From: Candidatus Omnitrophota bacterium | Lineage (GTDB): Bacteria > Hinthialibacterota > Hinthialibacteria > Hinthialibacterales > JAKPRU01 | Direction: 5' to 3' | Length of the DNA: 64,000 nucleotides | Assembly (NCBI GenBank): GCA_029568995.1 | Contig: JAKPYU010000189.1 | Coordinates: 17,668 to 81,667, forward strand | In this document: positions 34,555-43,128 of the stretch, in pieces | Position numbering within the stretch: position 1 is the first letter of the stretch | Layout of the letters: every line of letters starts with the position of its first letter | Made by a program: the position numbers and the translations under genes | Notes under the pieces: generated by a model | The model's input: only the letters and a program-made list of their open reading frames with translations | Told to the model about the DNA's origin: nothing | Database searches by the model: none

Positions 34555-35742
34555 TCATACAGACTCGGCTAAATGCCCGAATTCCAACGCACACCGATAC
34601 AGCGCGCGCGGAACATGAAAACATCCCTTCCATTTGCCACCTTTCAGATCGAGGAACACCTTTCCCTCGCGGCTCAGGTAACCGAACCATTCTCCGTATT
34701 CCGGGTCGGGGAATCGCTCCCAGGTATACTCATGGACCCGCTCGAACCAGCTCCAGCATTCCTCCCTTCCGGTAAGGCGATACCCCATGATCAGCGCAAC
34801 CAGCGTCTCCAGGTGCGCCCACCAGAGTTTCCGATCCCATTCGAGTTGCTGCGGCGGCTTGCCTTCGATATCCAGGTAATAGAGAAGTCCGCCATACTCG
34901 GTGTCCCAGCCATAGTTCAGCGTGTGTAGCAGAATATCTACACACAAAGAGATCGTCTCTTGGTCTCCTTTCCGGTGTGCAATATCCATAAGGAACCATG
35001 TCGCCTCAATGCCATGGCCCGGAAGAATCACGCGGCCCTCGAAACAATTTACATGGCCCCCATCGGGCGAAACATGTTCAAACAGGAGATTATGCTTCCG
35101 ATCCAGAAAATCCGAGAGAATCTCTCGGACAGACGCATCCACAGTATCTGACTGAAAAGAGCTGTCTTGAAACCATTCCAGTTCCGAACACAGGTTCGAC
35201 AGAATCATCGGCACGGCCAGTGCTTTCATCGGTCTTGATCCGGGATAGGCCTTCGTATATTGTCCCTTGGGATTCCCCTTGCGCCGAAGAATGTTCGCGA
35301 ACGTCTTCGCGGCAATGTCCCTGGCCGATTCATCCCCGGAGGCAAGGGCGTATTGGCTGAACGCCATCGCCGCAAAGCAGTCCGAAAATATATTATATGG
35401 TTGAATTAACGGTCTCCCCGCCCGGTCCAGGGAAAAATACCAATTTCCCCCGTCATCCATTCCATGCCGCCGAAGAAAGTCCGCCCCATGCCGGGCAATG
35501 TCCAGCCACTCGGATCTCTTCTCCAGTTGGTTGTAAAGCGTGGAGAACATCCACACCTGCCTCGCCTGAAGCCAGACAAACTTGTCCGTGTCGAAGCAAT
35601 GGCCGCATCGATCCAGGCAGGTGAAATAGCCGCCGCATTCACGATCAATGGAATGCCGCTCCCAAAAGGGAATCACATCCTGCAATAAAGCATCCCAGTA
35701 CTGCTTCTGATACGCGTGAAAGGTTTCTCTTGTCGGCTTCAT
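34555..35742 (-). CDS. N-acylglucosamine 2-epimerase family protein (AGE/RnBP)
   Basis: The protein has 395 residues, normal for the (alpha/alpha)6-barrel epimerases. [20 protein letters not shown] at the start, [17 protein letters not shown], and [16 protein letters not shown] with [13 protein letters not shown] near the C-terminus hold the conserved Arg, Glu and two His used for proton exchange. Family members interconvert N-acetylglucosamine and N-acetylmannosamine, or mannose and glucose, or cellobiose and glucosyl-mannose. The start at 35742 was chosen from three nearby Met codons by spacing from AAGGAG. The symporter gene follows 25 bases later. Confidence 0.9.
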   Translation of the reverse strand: MKPTRETFHAYQKQYWDALLQDVIPFWERHSIDRECGGYFTCLDRCGHCFDTDKFVWLQARQVWMFSTLYNQLEKRSEWLDIARHGADFLRRHGMDDGGNWYFSLDRAGRPLIQPYNIFSDCFAAMAFSQYALASGDESARDIAAKTFANILRRKGNPKGQYTKAYPGSRPMKALAVPMILSNLCSELEWFQDSSFQSDTVDASVREILSDFLDRKHNLLFEHVSPDGGHVNCFEGRVILPGHGIEATWFLMDIAHRKGDQETISLCVDILLHTLNYGWDTEYGGLLYYLDIEGKPPQQLEWDRKLWWAHLETLVALIMGYRLTGREECWSWFERVHEYTWERFPDPEYGEWFGYLSREGKVFLDLKGGKWKGCFHVPRALYRCALEFGHLAESV

Positions 35743-35828
35743 CCTTCTCATTCTCCTTTTTCTTGTCCAGGATCGCAACATCTATACTTGGCTGATCTCT
35801 CTTCTCCCCCCGAGGACCAGTCTCTTCT

Positions 35829-35861
35829 CCCTCTCCCTACTGGAGAGGGTCGGGGTGAGGG
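35829..35861. repeat. Dispersed palindrome CCCTCTCCC...GGAGAGGG
   Basis: CCCTCTCCCTACTGGAGAGGG with GTGAGGG after it is a loop variant of the elements at 27517 and 41712. It lies inside the operon between the epimerase and the permease genes. Confidence 0.75.
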
Positions 35862-35895
35862 TCCTTCCAGTAGGACAGGCGTCCCTGCCTGTCAA

Positions 35896-36723
35896 CTAAC
35901 CTTTCAACCCTCCCGTAATGATCCCGCGTATAAATGCTCTCTGCGCGATAAAAAACAGGACCACAACCGGCAGCACCATTAACGTACTCGCGGCCATCAG
36001 CATCCCCCACTCAAGAGCGTGACTGCTTTGGAATTGCTGAAGCCCAAGCGAAAGGGTAAATTTCTCCGGACTTTGGAGGTAGATCAGCGGATTCAAATAA
36101 TCTACCCAGCTCCACAGAAAGGAAAACACAACAACGGTTACCAGCCCGGTGATGGAAAGGGGCATCATGATTCGCGCATAGATTTGCCATTCGGAGCATC
36201 CATCAATGCGCGCCGCCTCGCTGAGGGCCTCCGGTATTCCACGAAAGAACTGACGCAGCAGAAAAATGAAAAAAGATGTCCCCAGAAAGGAGGGTACAAT
36301 CAGCGGCGCAAAAGTGTCGATTAGCCGCAAGGTCCGAAAAATGACAAAAACCGGAATCATGGTGACCTGCGGCGGCAACAGCATGGTGGCCAGCATCAGG
36401 TAAAAGCAGGCATCGCGCCCACGCCAGGGGATTCGGCTGAAACTGTATGCGACCAGGGACGCGCTGAGCACATTACCCAAGGTATTTGCCGCAGAAATGA
36501 TCAGGGTATTCCAGAGATACCGCAGAAAGGGAATAAACGTGAGTGCTTCCAGGTAATTGCGCCAGCGAATGGGCCAGGGAAACCAGTCGGGAGGAAATGT
36601 AAAGATCTGATGGTTTGTTTTGAGTGAGGAAATAACCATCCACCAGAACGGCAGGAAAAAGAGAAACGACCCCGCGAAAAGCGCGGCGTAAATCCACGTC
36701 CGGTCGTTTGACTTTCTCGGCAT
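35896..36723 (-). CDS. ABC sugar importer permease, MalG type
   Basis: The protein has 275 residues and six membrane segments. The cytoplasmic EAA loop that docks the ATPase reads EAARIDGCSEWQIYARIMMPL. The first segment (WIYAALFAGSFLFFLPFWWMV) and the end (FFIAQRAFIRGIITGGLKG) are typical of the CUT1 group importing di- and oligosaccharides. It starts 12 bases after the partner permease ends. No ATP-binding subunit is encoded nearby, so a shared MsmX/UgpC-like ATPase from elsewhere is expected. Confidence 0.93.
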   Translation of the reverse strand: MPRKSNDRTWIYAALFAGSFLFFLPFWWMVISSLKTNHQIFTFPPDWFPWPIRWRNYLEALTFIPFLRYLWNTLIISAANTLGNVLSASLVAYSFSRIPWRGRDACFYLMLATMLLPPQVTMIPVFVIFRTLRLIDTFAPLIVPSFLGTSFFIFLLRQFFRGIPEALSEAARIDGCSEWQIYARIMMPLSITGLVTVVVFSFLWSWVDYLNPLIYLQSPEKFTLSLGLQQFQSSHALEWGMLMAASTLMVLPVVVLFFIAQRAFIRGIITGGLKG

Positions 36724-36735
36724 CCTCGCAGTCCT

Positions 36736-37650
36736 CTATCGTTCCTCCGCGTAATGAACCCAACCGCTCGTTTTTAGAATGACATAGATCACGGCCAGCG
36801 AAATCAGAAACAGAATCCAGGCCATCGCACTCGCATATCCCATTTGGAAATGCTGAAAAGCGTGCTGATAGAGATACAGCGCATACACCAATGTAGAACC
36901 TTCCGGCCCCCCGGCTCGGCCGCCGTATTCCGGCGAAATACCGGTGGTCATGATATAAACCTGTGTGAAATACTGAAACGAGGCGATCACGCCCATGATC
37001 AGGTTAAAAAAGATCACGGGACTGATGCAGGGCAGCGTGATGTTCCATAGGCGTTGCAGTCGATTTGCGCCGTCCACCAGGGCGGCCTCGTGGAGACTCT
37101 GCGGTACCTGCTGGAGTCCCGCGAGGAAAATAATCATGATATTTCCCACGCCCCAGAGATTCGTTAAAATCAGCGCCGGTTTGGACCAGGCCGGATCGGT
37201 CAGCCAGCCGGGGCTATTCACGCCCAGGGTGGCGAGGAGGGCATTGATACACCCATACTCCGGATTCAGAATCCACACCCAGAGAATGGCAACGGCTACC
37301 ACAGGAACAACACTGGGAAGGTAGAAGACGGTACGAAAGAAGGACAGGAATCTGACATCCGTGTTCAGAAGAGCTGCGAGGGAAAATGCGAGCACGAGGG
37401 AAAGAGGAACTCCAAAGACCATCATGTACAGGGTGTTATAGAGCGTTTTCAGAAAATGCGGGTCCTCAAATAAAAGAATCCGGTAATTCTCCAATCCTAT
37501 AAAGATCGGTTCGCGCACAACATTGTAACTGCAGAGAGAATAATAGAAACTGGCAACGATCGGTCCCAGCGTAAATATACAGAATCCCAGAATCCAGGGG
37601 CTGGCGAACAGAAGACCGTTCTTGAAATGGAGTCGTTCCTGTCGAGTCAT
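36736..37650 (-). CDS. ABC sugar importer permease, MalF type
   Basis: The protein has 304 residues with six membrane segments. It opens with LLFASPWILGFCIFTLGPIV, the usual first segment, and its EAA loop is EAALVDGANRLQRLWNITLP. Its start overlaps the stop of the solute-binding protein gene (ATGA), showing tight coupling. With the MalG-type partner it forms the channel of a CUT1 sugar importer. Confidence 0.93.
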   Translation of the reverse strand: MTRQERLHFKNGLLFASPWILGFCIFTLGPIVASFYYSLCSYNVVREPIFIGLENYRILLFEDPHFLKTLYNTLYMMVFGVPLSLVLAFSLAALLNTDVRFLSFFRTVFYLPSVVPVVAVAILWVWILNPEYGCINALLATLGVNSPGWLTDPAWSKPALILTNLWGVGNIMIIFLAGLQQVPQSLHEAALVDGANRLQRLWNITLPCISPVIFFNLIMGVIASFQYFTQVYIMTTGISPEYGGRAGGPEGSTLVYALYLYQHAFQHFQMGYASAMAWILFLISLAVIYVILKTSGWVHYAEER

Positions 37651-38990
37651 GAATTCTCTTCTGTAATGCCAAGATGTCGTAGCGAGCGATCCAGCTCCCC
37701 TTGCAGTCGATGATTCAGAACGGGCAATGCCTTTTCCGGTTCAACCGCACCGGAACAGATATTCTCCATGATATTGTTGAACTCGTTGTAGAAAAATTGT
37801 CCGATGGGAAGGGCAGGGAGGGGCCGGGCGCGACCCTCAAGAAAAAAATCAATAAAGATCCGCATTCGAGAATGGTAGACATCTGCATAAGCCGGATCGT
37901 TCAGCGCAGCGCGTAAGGGTGGAACATTGTACAGTGTCGCGGCGAAACGCGCCGATTGCGCCGGTGAAATCAACCAGGACAAAAAAGTCCACGCGGCATC
38001 GGCATTCCGACATCCCTGCGGAATAACCCAGAAACTTCCGGTCATGGCGCTCTGGCTTTTCTGATTCGGTACGGTGCTCACAAAGGGAATCAGGCCATAA
38101 TCCAGGTCGGGGGCATTGCGCTGGATAAAGGAGATCTGCCACTGCCCGTCTTCCCGCATGGCGAGTTTCTCTCTGTAAAACGGATTGTTCGGGCTGTCGT
38201 ATTCGCCGAAGGTCGCAACAAACCGGCGGTAATTATCCATTCCGTACTCGCGATAGAGGGAGGCGATCCAGTTCATCGCTTCCACATTTTGCGGCGAGTC
38301 GATAAGAAATTGTCTGGTATGGCGGTCATATAAGTCGCCCCCGAAGTTCCACATCCAGATGTAAGAATACTGGAATTCGGGAATGAAGCCGATCCGCTCC
38401 AATTTCCCGGCGTCATCACGTCGCGTAAGACGTGCGGCACATTCTCTCAGTGAGTCGATATCGCCGGGCGGAGATTCCGCGTCTAGTCCCGCCTCAGTGA
38501 ACAATCCCTTATTGTAGAAAATCATCCATACATTCAATGCCGTGGGAACACCATACTTCTTATCACTGAACATTCCATATTCCCAGACATTCGGCAGGTA
38601 GTCCTCCGGCCCAAGCTCGTCGCGGTCCAGGTAGTCATTCAGCGGAATAAAACACCCGGCCTCGCCCATGGTCGGCAGCATCCAGTCCCACACCGTCGCG
38701 ATATCCGGCGGAATTCCTCCGGCAATCGCAGCCATTAACTTGTCGCCGATAATGAAAAAAGCCGGTTTCACCTGGATCTGCGGATGCGTGTTATTGAATT
38801 CCCCGACCAGTTCCTCAAGGAATTTTCCTTCATAGCCGCCCCAGGCATGCCAGAAAGTCAGGCGGATTACGGAGTCGTCCTGTTGCCTGCCACAACCGGA
38901 AGTTACCAGCAGAATGGTGAATATCATCAGTCCGGTTCGCTGATGGTGGGTGAGACCTGTCGCGTCGAAGATCCGGTACAGGCAATTCAT
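37647..38990 (-). CDS. ABC sugar importer solute-binding lipoprotein (family 1)
   Basis: The protein has 447 residues from the ATG at 38990, which overlaps the stop of the DUF4434 gene (ATGA). A signal with a lipobox-like LLVTSGC near residue 35 indicates a lipoprotein. The mature start VIRLTFWHAWGGYEGKFLEE and the segment KKYGVPTALNVWMIFYNKGLF are hallmark motifs of family 1 sugar-binding proteins. SGSFWVIPQGC-like MTGSFWVIPQGCRNADAAW is in the C-terminal lobe. It captures the sugar imported by the two permeases. Confidence 0.93.
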   Translation of the reverse strand: MNCLYRIFDATGLTHHQRTGLMIFTILLVTSGCGRQQDDSVIRLTFWHAWGGYEGKFLEELVGEFNNTHPQIQVKPAFFIIGDKLMAAIAGGIPPDIATVWDWMLPTMGEAGCFIPLNDYLDRDELGPEDYLPNVWEYGMFSDKKYGVPTALNVWMIFYNKGLFTEAGLDAESPPGDIDSLRECAARLTRRDDAGKLERIGFIPEFQYSYIWMWNFGGDLYDRHTRQFLIDSPQNVEAMNWIASLYREYGMDNYRRFVATFGEYDSPNNPFYREKLAMREDGQWQISFIQRNAPDLDYGLIPFVSTVPNQKSQSAMTGSFWVIPQGCRNADAAWTFLSWLISPAQSARFAATLYNVPPLRAALNDPAYADVYHSRMRIFIDFFLEGRARPLPALPIGQFFYNEFNNIMENICSGAVEPEKALPVLNHRLQGELDRSLRHLGITEENS

Positions 38991-40174
38991 GTTTCTTGCC
39001 GGATGAAATCCTCGGCAGAGGATATCTCGGTTTGCCCTGAAGGGTACGGTGTATTCGAACAATAGGAACTCAAGTGTTCATAATACTGCCGATACAACTC
39101 CGCGGCTACGGAACCGGCGGCGGGATTCATATAGTCGAAATAACTGAATGTGACAATCCGTTCGACAGAATCGGAGACTAGTTCCATCTGGCGAATCATT
39201 CTCTCGTGCGGTGCAGGATTGGCCGCCCAGGGTTCCCAGTCCAGGGGCACTCCCGCCTGCTGGTCGAACATCTCGATATCGGCCCAGAGTTGCTTCCCGC
39301 AGGCTCCGGCAAGGCTTTTCAAGATGAAGAAGCACGCGGGAATTTCCAGCAGCCGATCCTCTTTAAAAATCCCCACGCTGTCCTGCATCATGATGATATC
39401 GACCATGGAAATCTGCCGAAATATCCGCTCCCATAGACCTTTGAATGCTTCCAATCCGTTCGTAACCGTAAAATACGGCGCAATGGCCGTCGGCCGGTCG
39501 CCGGGCATGAGCTTGCAACACATCGCAATCGAATTGACCCAATTCGGCAGGCACGAGGGATCTTCCGTCTCCTCCACAAACACATTGCATAATTCGTAGG
39601 GGATATACCAGCCGTGGAAATTGTCGTAACGCCCATATTTTTCCTGGATCTCCTCAATAAGAAAGCGACTCCTATCCAGCAATCGAATCAGCTGTGTCTT
39701 GGATTGCAGCATCCACGCAATCTCCACATGGGGCAGGCCGATCCAGATCTCCATGCCCAACCCCAGGGACTCCTGGAGAACCGCCTCCACCAGGTCCGTG
39801 TCGGAAAGACGGGAATAATGGCGCGAATCATAACAGACACCGCCCGGATTGCCGGTCAATAGGATCAACGTGTTAAGTCCGATGTCCTTCAGGAGAGGAT
39901 ATTGCCCCGCACGATAGGATGGATCGCTCCAGCGTTCGCACAGATTCCGCTCATTGAACGGGACAAAGGTCCCCGCGATGGGGAGCGTTTGCCCTCCGGC
40001 AGGCGGCTGACAAAATCGGTCGGGGATCTCCAACTTCCCCGTGCCGTTCTGCAGAGATCGGAAAATGATGTCCTGGTGACGTTTTCGCAGGTCCGGCGAG
40101 ACAAGAACCTGATCGTGAAGACTCTGGGAGATTGTTTCGGTGGAACCAACAAATGTCTCATCGCACTGTGACAT
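38987..40174 (-). CDS. DUF4434-type TIM-barrel protein, first gene of the sugar operon
   Basis: The protein has 395 residues. The start at 40174 is preceded by GAGG at 7 bases; an ATG two codons upstream is less well spaced. It has no obvious signal peptide. It resembles DUF4434 glycosidase-like barrels: GTFVPFNERNLCERW near residue 70, FHGWYIPYELCNVF, PYFTVTN, IIMMQDSVGIFKED and KQLWADIEMFD. The acidic residues in WYIPYEL and ADIEMFD sit where a retaining glycosidase has its acid/base and nucleophile. The tandem protein at 44178-46196 has the same motifs. It is probably a cytoplasmic glycoside hydrolase acting on the imported sugar. Confidence 0.75.
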   Translation of the reverse strand: MSQCDETFVGSTETISQSLHDQVLVSPDLRKRHQDIIFRSLQNGTGKLEIPDRFCQPPAGGQTLPIAGTFVPFNERNLCERWSDPSYRAGQYPLLKDIGLNTLILLTGNPGGVCYDSRHYSRLSDTDLVEAVLQESLGLGMEIWIGLPHVEIAWMLQSKTQLIRLLDRSRFLIEEIQEKYGRYDNFHGWYIPYELCNVFVEETEDPSCLPNWVNSIAMCCKLMPGDRPTAIAPYFTVTNGLEAFKGLWERIFRQISMVDIIMMQDSVGIFKEDRLLEIPACFFILKSLAGACGKQLWADIEMFDQQAGVPLDWEPWAANPAPHERMIRQMELVSDSVERIVTFSYFDYMNPAAGSVAAELYRQYYEHLSSYCSNTPYPSGQTEISSAEDFIRQET

Positions 40175-40236
40175 AATCATGCCTCGATTGGCCTGCCACG
40201 GCTCAGGGGATTGACCGAATGATCGGGAAGGCAAGG

Positions 40237-40280
40237 CTCCTGCCGAGCCGATCCTCTTATCACGAGCGGCTCGGCAGGAG
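40237..40280. terminator. Perfect 14-bp inverted repeat
   Basis: CTCCTGCCGAGCCG (40237-40250) and CGGCTCGGCAGGAG (40267-40280) pair perfectly around a 16-base loop. The arm is the same element as at 309-324. It lies between the discoidin-type gene and the sugar operon, both on the minus strand, and could end the former transcript; a T-run is not clear. Confidence 0.6.
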
Positions 40281-40314
40281 TATCTGTCTAAAACCCTCGA
40301 GTAGGCTCACAACC

Positions 40315-40355
40315 CTCTCCCCGAAAGATTGGGGGAGACACAGAGAGGGTTGAAC
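40315..40355. repeat. Dispersed palindrome, second copy of the 6988 element
   Basis: CTCTCCCC-GAAAGATT-GGGGGAG followed by ACACAGAGAGGGTTGAAC matches the block at 6988-7025 almost base for base. Confidence 0.75.
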
Positions 40356-40465
40356 TCATCAGGCCCGGCGACTTCGGGTCTTTTAAGCCCCCCTCAAAAT
40401 CCTCGACTTGATGACCTTGCCCCCCAGGACGATACGAACCGCCTGCCCGATCTGCACACAGTGGC

Positions 40466-41041
40466 TTACTGGTAAAGCATCCACTCGTCTCCCACGGCGG
40501 AGGTTCCTTCGGATTTGAATACCTCGATCTCCGAAAGGAGGCTGTGATGCCCCGCCACTTCCGATTCCAGAATCAGCTTTACCCACCGCGCCGCAACAGG
40601 ACCGCCGGTCCATGTGTACGTATAGTTTGCTTCGGCACCTGTATCTTCCGTGACCGCTTCGCCCCAGTCGGCAAAGCCCGTTGTCGCGCTCGTGCTGGAA
40701 CCGGAAACCAGGATCTGCTTCTGCGCCGGGACTGCCGAACTGATCGAAACAAATACCGTCACAACAACAGAACCGATATCGCTTTTCGCCGAGGCCAGGT
40801 CGATAACGATGGAACGGGGATTCACCGCGACCGATCCGTCCCAACCGGTCACCGGATCCCACGCCCAATCCTTGACCCCGTTCGTCAGCTCTCCGCCTGC
40901 ATCGCCCAGCCAGTCGGTGCGCAACGGTGGATCCGCCGTGTAGGTCATTCCAGCCGCATAATTCACCGGCTGTGCCGAAATGCCGCCTGCCACCACCAGA
41001 GCCAAAACCGCCACCGGAATCGAAAACCAAAACGTCCTCAT
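40466..41041 (-). CDS. Secreted discoidin (F5/8 type C)-like protein with C-terminal EWMLYQ
   Basis: The protein has 191 residues from the ATG at 41041 with GGAG upstream. A signal peptide (FWFSIPVAVLALVVAGGISA) is followed by one discoidin-like sandwich: SIVIDLASAKSDIGSVVVTV, the Ser/Thr-rich middle and WTGGPVAARWVKLILESE with LLSEIEVFKSEG at its end. Such domains bind sugars or surfaces. The tail VGDEWMLYQ resembles the tails VQDWELH and VSSWELF on two other secreted proteins in this window. A pseudopilin gene lies 60 bases upstream on the same strand. Confidence 0.7.
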   Translation of the reverse strand: MRTFWFSIPVAVLALVVAGGISAQPVNYAAGMTYTADPPLRTDWLGDAGGELTNGVKDWAWDPVTGWDGSVAVNPRSIVIDLASAKSDIGSVVVTVFVSISSAVPAQKQILVSGSSTSATTGFADWGEAVTEDTGAEANYTYTWTGGPVAARWVKLILESEVAGHHSLLSEIEVFKSEGTSAVGDEWMLYQ

Positions 41042-41100
41042 TTGCCTTTCTCTCCTTTTGGGTGAGATTTTGTCTTGCGACAATGCGCAAGCAGAAATTC

Positions 41101-41667
41101 TTATCCAGCCGCGCTGTTGCGCAAACTGGGACCGACCCGAATGATGTCCCCGGGACTCACAAGCCCATTACTCACATCATAGCGGTTATCCCCGAATGAC
41201 CATTGCAACTGCTTGTCCGGCCCCACGGAATAAAGAATATAATTCGCTCGCCCGTCAAATTCGCCGTAATTGAACGGCGCATTCGATCCGAAATAAACGT
41301 AACATTGGTACCACCCGATCTTCTCATCATTGGGTGGAACAAAGGGGTCCTTTGGAATGGAACTCATATACGCCACCGGCGTGGTAAGAACAACGATTCC
41401 GGTCACGGTTTGATCCATCCCGTTCAGGTTGATCTTGACTCGTTGGGGGGCAATCAAACCAGTCCCGTTATCCACGGGATACGCATTATGGTCGATCTTG
41501 TACGCCGTCAGGGAGTCTTCAATGGAACGCTGTTCGGAATACACTCGCGAGATCGTCGCCCGCAGCCGCGCGTTGAGGAAATTGGGCACGGCAATCGCCG
41601 CCAGAATGCCGATGATGGCCACAACGATCAGCAATTCAATCAACGTGAAACCATATCTGGCCTTCAT
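41101..41667 (-). CDS. Orphan pseudopilin with YSVGPD C-terminal signature
   Basis: The protein has 188 residues, and GGAGGT precedes the ATG. A very short leader MKARYG is followed by FTLIELLIVVAIIGILAAIA, a canonical class III prepilin site. The globular part has KIDHNAYPVDNG and ends with YILYSVGPDKQ and YDVSNGLVSPGDIIRVGPS, matching the C-terminus of the pseudopilin at 7220-7927. The GPD piece recalls the calcium-binding end of GspG. It lies between two genes for discoidin-like secreted proteins and may be co-transcribed with them. Confidence 0.88.
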   Translation of the reverse strand: MKARYGFTLIELLIVVAIIGILAAIAVPNFLNARLRATISRVYSEQRSIEDSLTAYKIDHNAYPVDNGTGLIAPQRVKINLNGMDQTVTGIVVLTTPVAYMSSIPKDPFVPPNDEKIGWYQCYVYFGSNAPFNYGEFDGRANYILYSVGPDKQLQWSFGDNRYDVSNGLVSPGDIIRVGPSLRNSAAG

Positions 41668-41711
41668 GATAGACCTCCGGATTTCTCTGTTCCGTCAACC
41701 AAATGCCTTCT

Positions 41712-41745
41712 CCCTCTCCCTCCGGGAGAGGGTTGGGGTGAGGGG
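41712..41745. repeat. Dispersed palindrome CCCTCTCCC...GGGAGAGGG
   Basis: The core is identical to the element at 27517-27550 and GTTGGGGTGAGGG follows. It lies between the pseudopilin and the two-domain discoidin gene. Confidence 0.8.
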
Positions 41746-41770
41746 GTCTGCCTCCACCCACACTCTGCCG

Positions 41771-42877
41771 CTAAAACAACTCCCAACTCGACACCCCCGT
41801 GGGAACGCCCTGGTAAACCTCCAGCTCACATGCAAACGTCGTGAATGTATTTGAATCGCTTCCCATGGTGACAAACCGCACATAACGTGCACTCACCGGC
41901 TGTTCAGGAATCAGCAGGTAGGGCACGTTACTGAACGGCGGATCGTCATCGTGGTCGTATAACTTCGGTACCATCCCCAGGCGGGTAAACTCCGTTCCGT
42001 TATCGGAAACCTCCACGTACGCTGTCCCCACAACAAAGACAAACGCCATCTCCCAGGCAGCGTACCAGGAGCGAAACGCCACGAGGTCGTGCTCCACAGC
42101 ACCCAGATCAATCGTGATGTTCAGCGCATCGAGGCCGGTGAAATTCATCCAGCCGGTCACATCCGTTGAGGCATCTGCCGCCAGCTGGCCGTCCGTCAGG
42201 CGAATGCCATCGTCCGGACGACTCCCGTCGTTCCCGGGCGGATCGGTCATGTATGGCTTTCCAACCGCAATGTTCGTCGCGTCAGCCGGGATTGCGATCT
42301 CCCGCAATACCGCCACTTCCGAACACATCACATTCCCCGGCGGACTCTCCACGTAGAATCGCACATACCGGCCGGACACCGGCTGGGTAAGCGTCAAATC
42401 GTTGATGGAATGACGGATGGTATAGTCGTTCGCACCCGGTTCCGACATGTCCTCACTGCTCGCGTTGCCCAACACCGTGTAATTCGTGCCGTTTGTCGAA
42501 ACCGAAACCTGCGTTTCGGCAATCCAGTCGGCGACCGGCCCGCCCTGCCCGGTGTAATCCACCGCCCAGAACACCCGGAACGAAAGAAGGTCATCTCTTG
42601 TCTGTCCGAGATCCACAACAATCTCCAACGGCTCGGCAAGCCCCTGCCAGGCAATGAACCGCTCGCCTTCGTTCTCACGATTCAAGCCGTCCGTGAGAAT
42701 ATCCTCCGATTGCGATCCAACCGGCCAGACCTCCACATACCCTCCAAGCGCCACATCCTCCCATCCCGTGCGCACCGTGATGTCGTCGGGGGATTCGTAA
42801 GGGAATAGAAACTCATCCTGGGCCATTGCCGTACAGACAACCATACAAAGGGAAACAGCCACAATTGAGAACTTCAT
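41771..42877 (-). CDS. Secreted protein with two discoidin-like domains and C-terminal SSWELF
   Basis: The protein has 368 residues from the ATG at 42877 with GGAGGT at good spacing. A signal peptide (FSIVAVSLCMVVCTAMA) leads to two similar domains. Each has a strand like LEIVVDLGQTRDDLLSFRVFWA or LNITIDLGAVEHDLVAFRSW and ends with SGRYVRFYVESPPGNVMCSE or SARYVRFVTMGSDS. These are F5/8 type C features of sugar- or cell-binding modules. No enzyme domain is present. The tail is VSSWELF. A LacI-type operator sits at its transcription start, so the neighbouring regulator probably controls it. Confidence 0.8.
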   Translation of the reverse strand: MKFSIVAVSLCMVVCTAMAQDEFLFPYESPDDITVRTGWEDVALGGYVEVWPVGSQSEDILTDGLNRENEGERFIAWQGLAEPLEIVVDLGQTRDDLLSFRVFWAVDYTGQGGPVADWIAETQVSVSTNGTNYTVLGNASSEDMSEPGANDYTIRHSINDLTLTQPVSGRYVRFYVESPPGNVMCSEVAVLREIAIPADATNIAVGKPYMTDPPGNDGSRPDDGIRLTDGQLAADASTDVTGWMNFTGLDALNITIDLGAVEHDLVAFRSWYAAWEMAFVFVVGTAYVEVSDNGTEFTRLGMVPKLYDHDDDPPFSNVPYLLIPEQPVSARYVRFVTMGSDSNTFTTFACELEVYQGVPTGVSSWELF

Positions 42878-42903
42878 GGTGACCTCCAAAACCCTGATGG
42901 GAA

Positions 42904-42917
42904 TGCACACGTTTGCA
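42904..42917. promoter_or_regulatory. LacI-family operator O1
   Basis: TGCACACGTTTGCA is a near-perfect palindrome centred on CG, as bound by LacI/PurR-type regulators. It lies just downstream of the minus-strand promoter for the gene ending at 42877, where a bound repressor would block it. Confidence 0.7.
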
Positions 42918-42926
42918 TAAACCTAT

Positions 42927-42954
42927 CCTATATCAATCATTCAATCCCTGTCAA
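42927..42954 (-). promoter_or_regulatory. Sigma-70 promoter of the two-domain discoidin gene
   Basis: On the minus strand TTGACA (42954-42949, perfect) and TATAGG (42932-42927) are 16 bases apart; TAGGAT with an 18-base spacer is an alternative -10. The start would be near 42920, next to operator O1. Confidence 0.55.
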
Positions 42955-42982
42955 TCCCCTGACGCAAAAATTTTAATAAATT

Positions 42983-43011
42983 TTGAGATATTACTCTATC
43001 TTGAATAAAAT
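42983..43011 (+). promoter_or_regulatory. Sigma-70 promoter of the LacI regulator gene
   Basis: TTGAGA (42983-42988) and TAAAAT (43006-43011) are 17 bases apart, each with five of six consensus matches, in an AT-rich stretch. The start would be near 43018, with operator O2 downstream. Confidence 0.6.
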
Positions 43012-43071
43012 CAATCGGATTTGTCGTTCCATTTCCGATGTTCTCTCGGAAAACTGAGAATTGCGGGCTTG

Positions 43072-43085
43072 TGCAAACGTTTGTT
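43072..43085. promoter_or_regulatory. LacI-family operator O2
   Basis: TGCAAACGTTTGTT contains the perfect palindrome CAAACGTTTG and shares the core of operator O1. It lies in the 5' leader of the regulator gene, 43 bases before its start, which suggests autoregulation. Confidence 0.7.
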
Positions 43086-43128
43086 TCAAAGTTATCCTGT
43101 CTGAAACATATTATGAGATCGTCCGTCC

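Noticed and set aside
40383..41090. Alternative 235-codon minus-strand frame overlapping the discoidin-like gene
   Set aside because: The frame is Gly/Arg-rich shadow sequence; the overlapping frame has a signal peptide, a ribosome-binding site and discoidin-like motifs.
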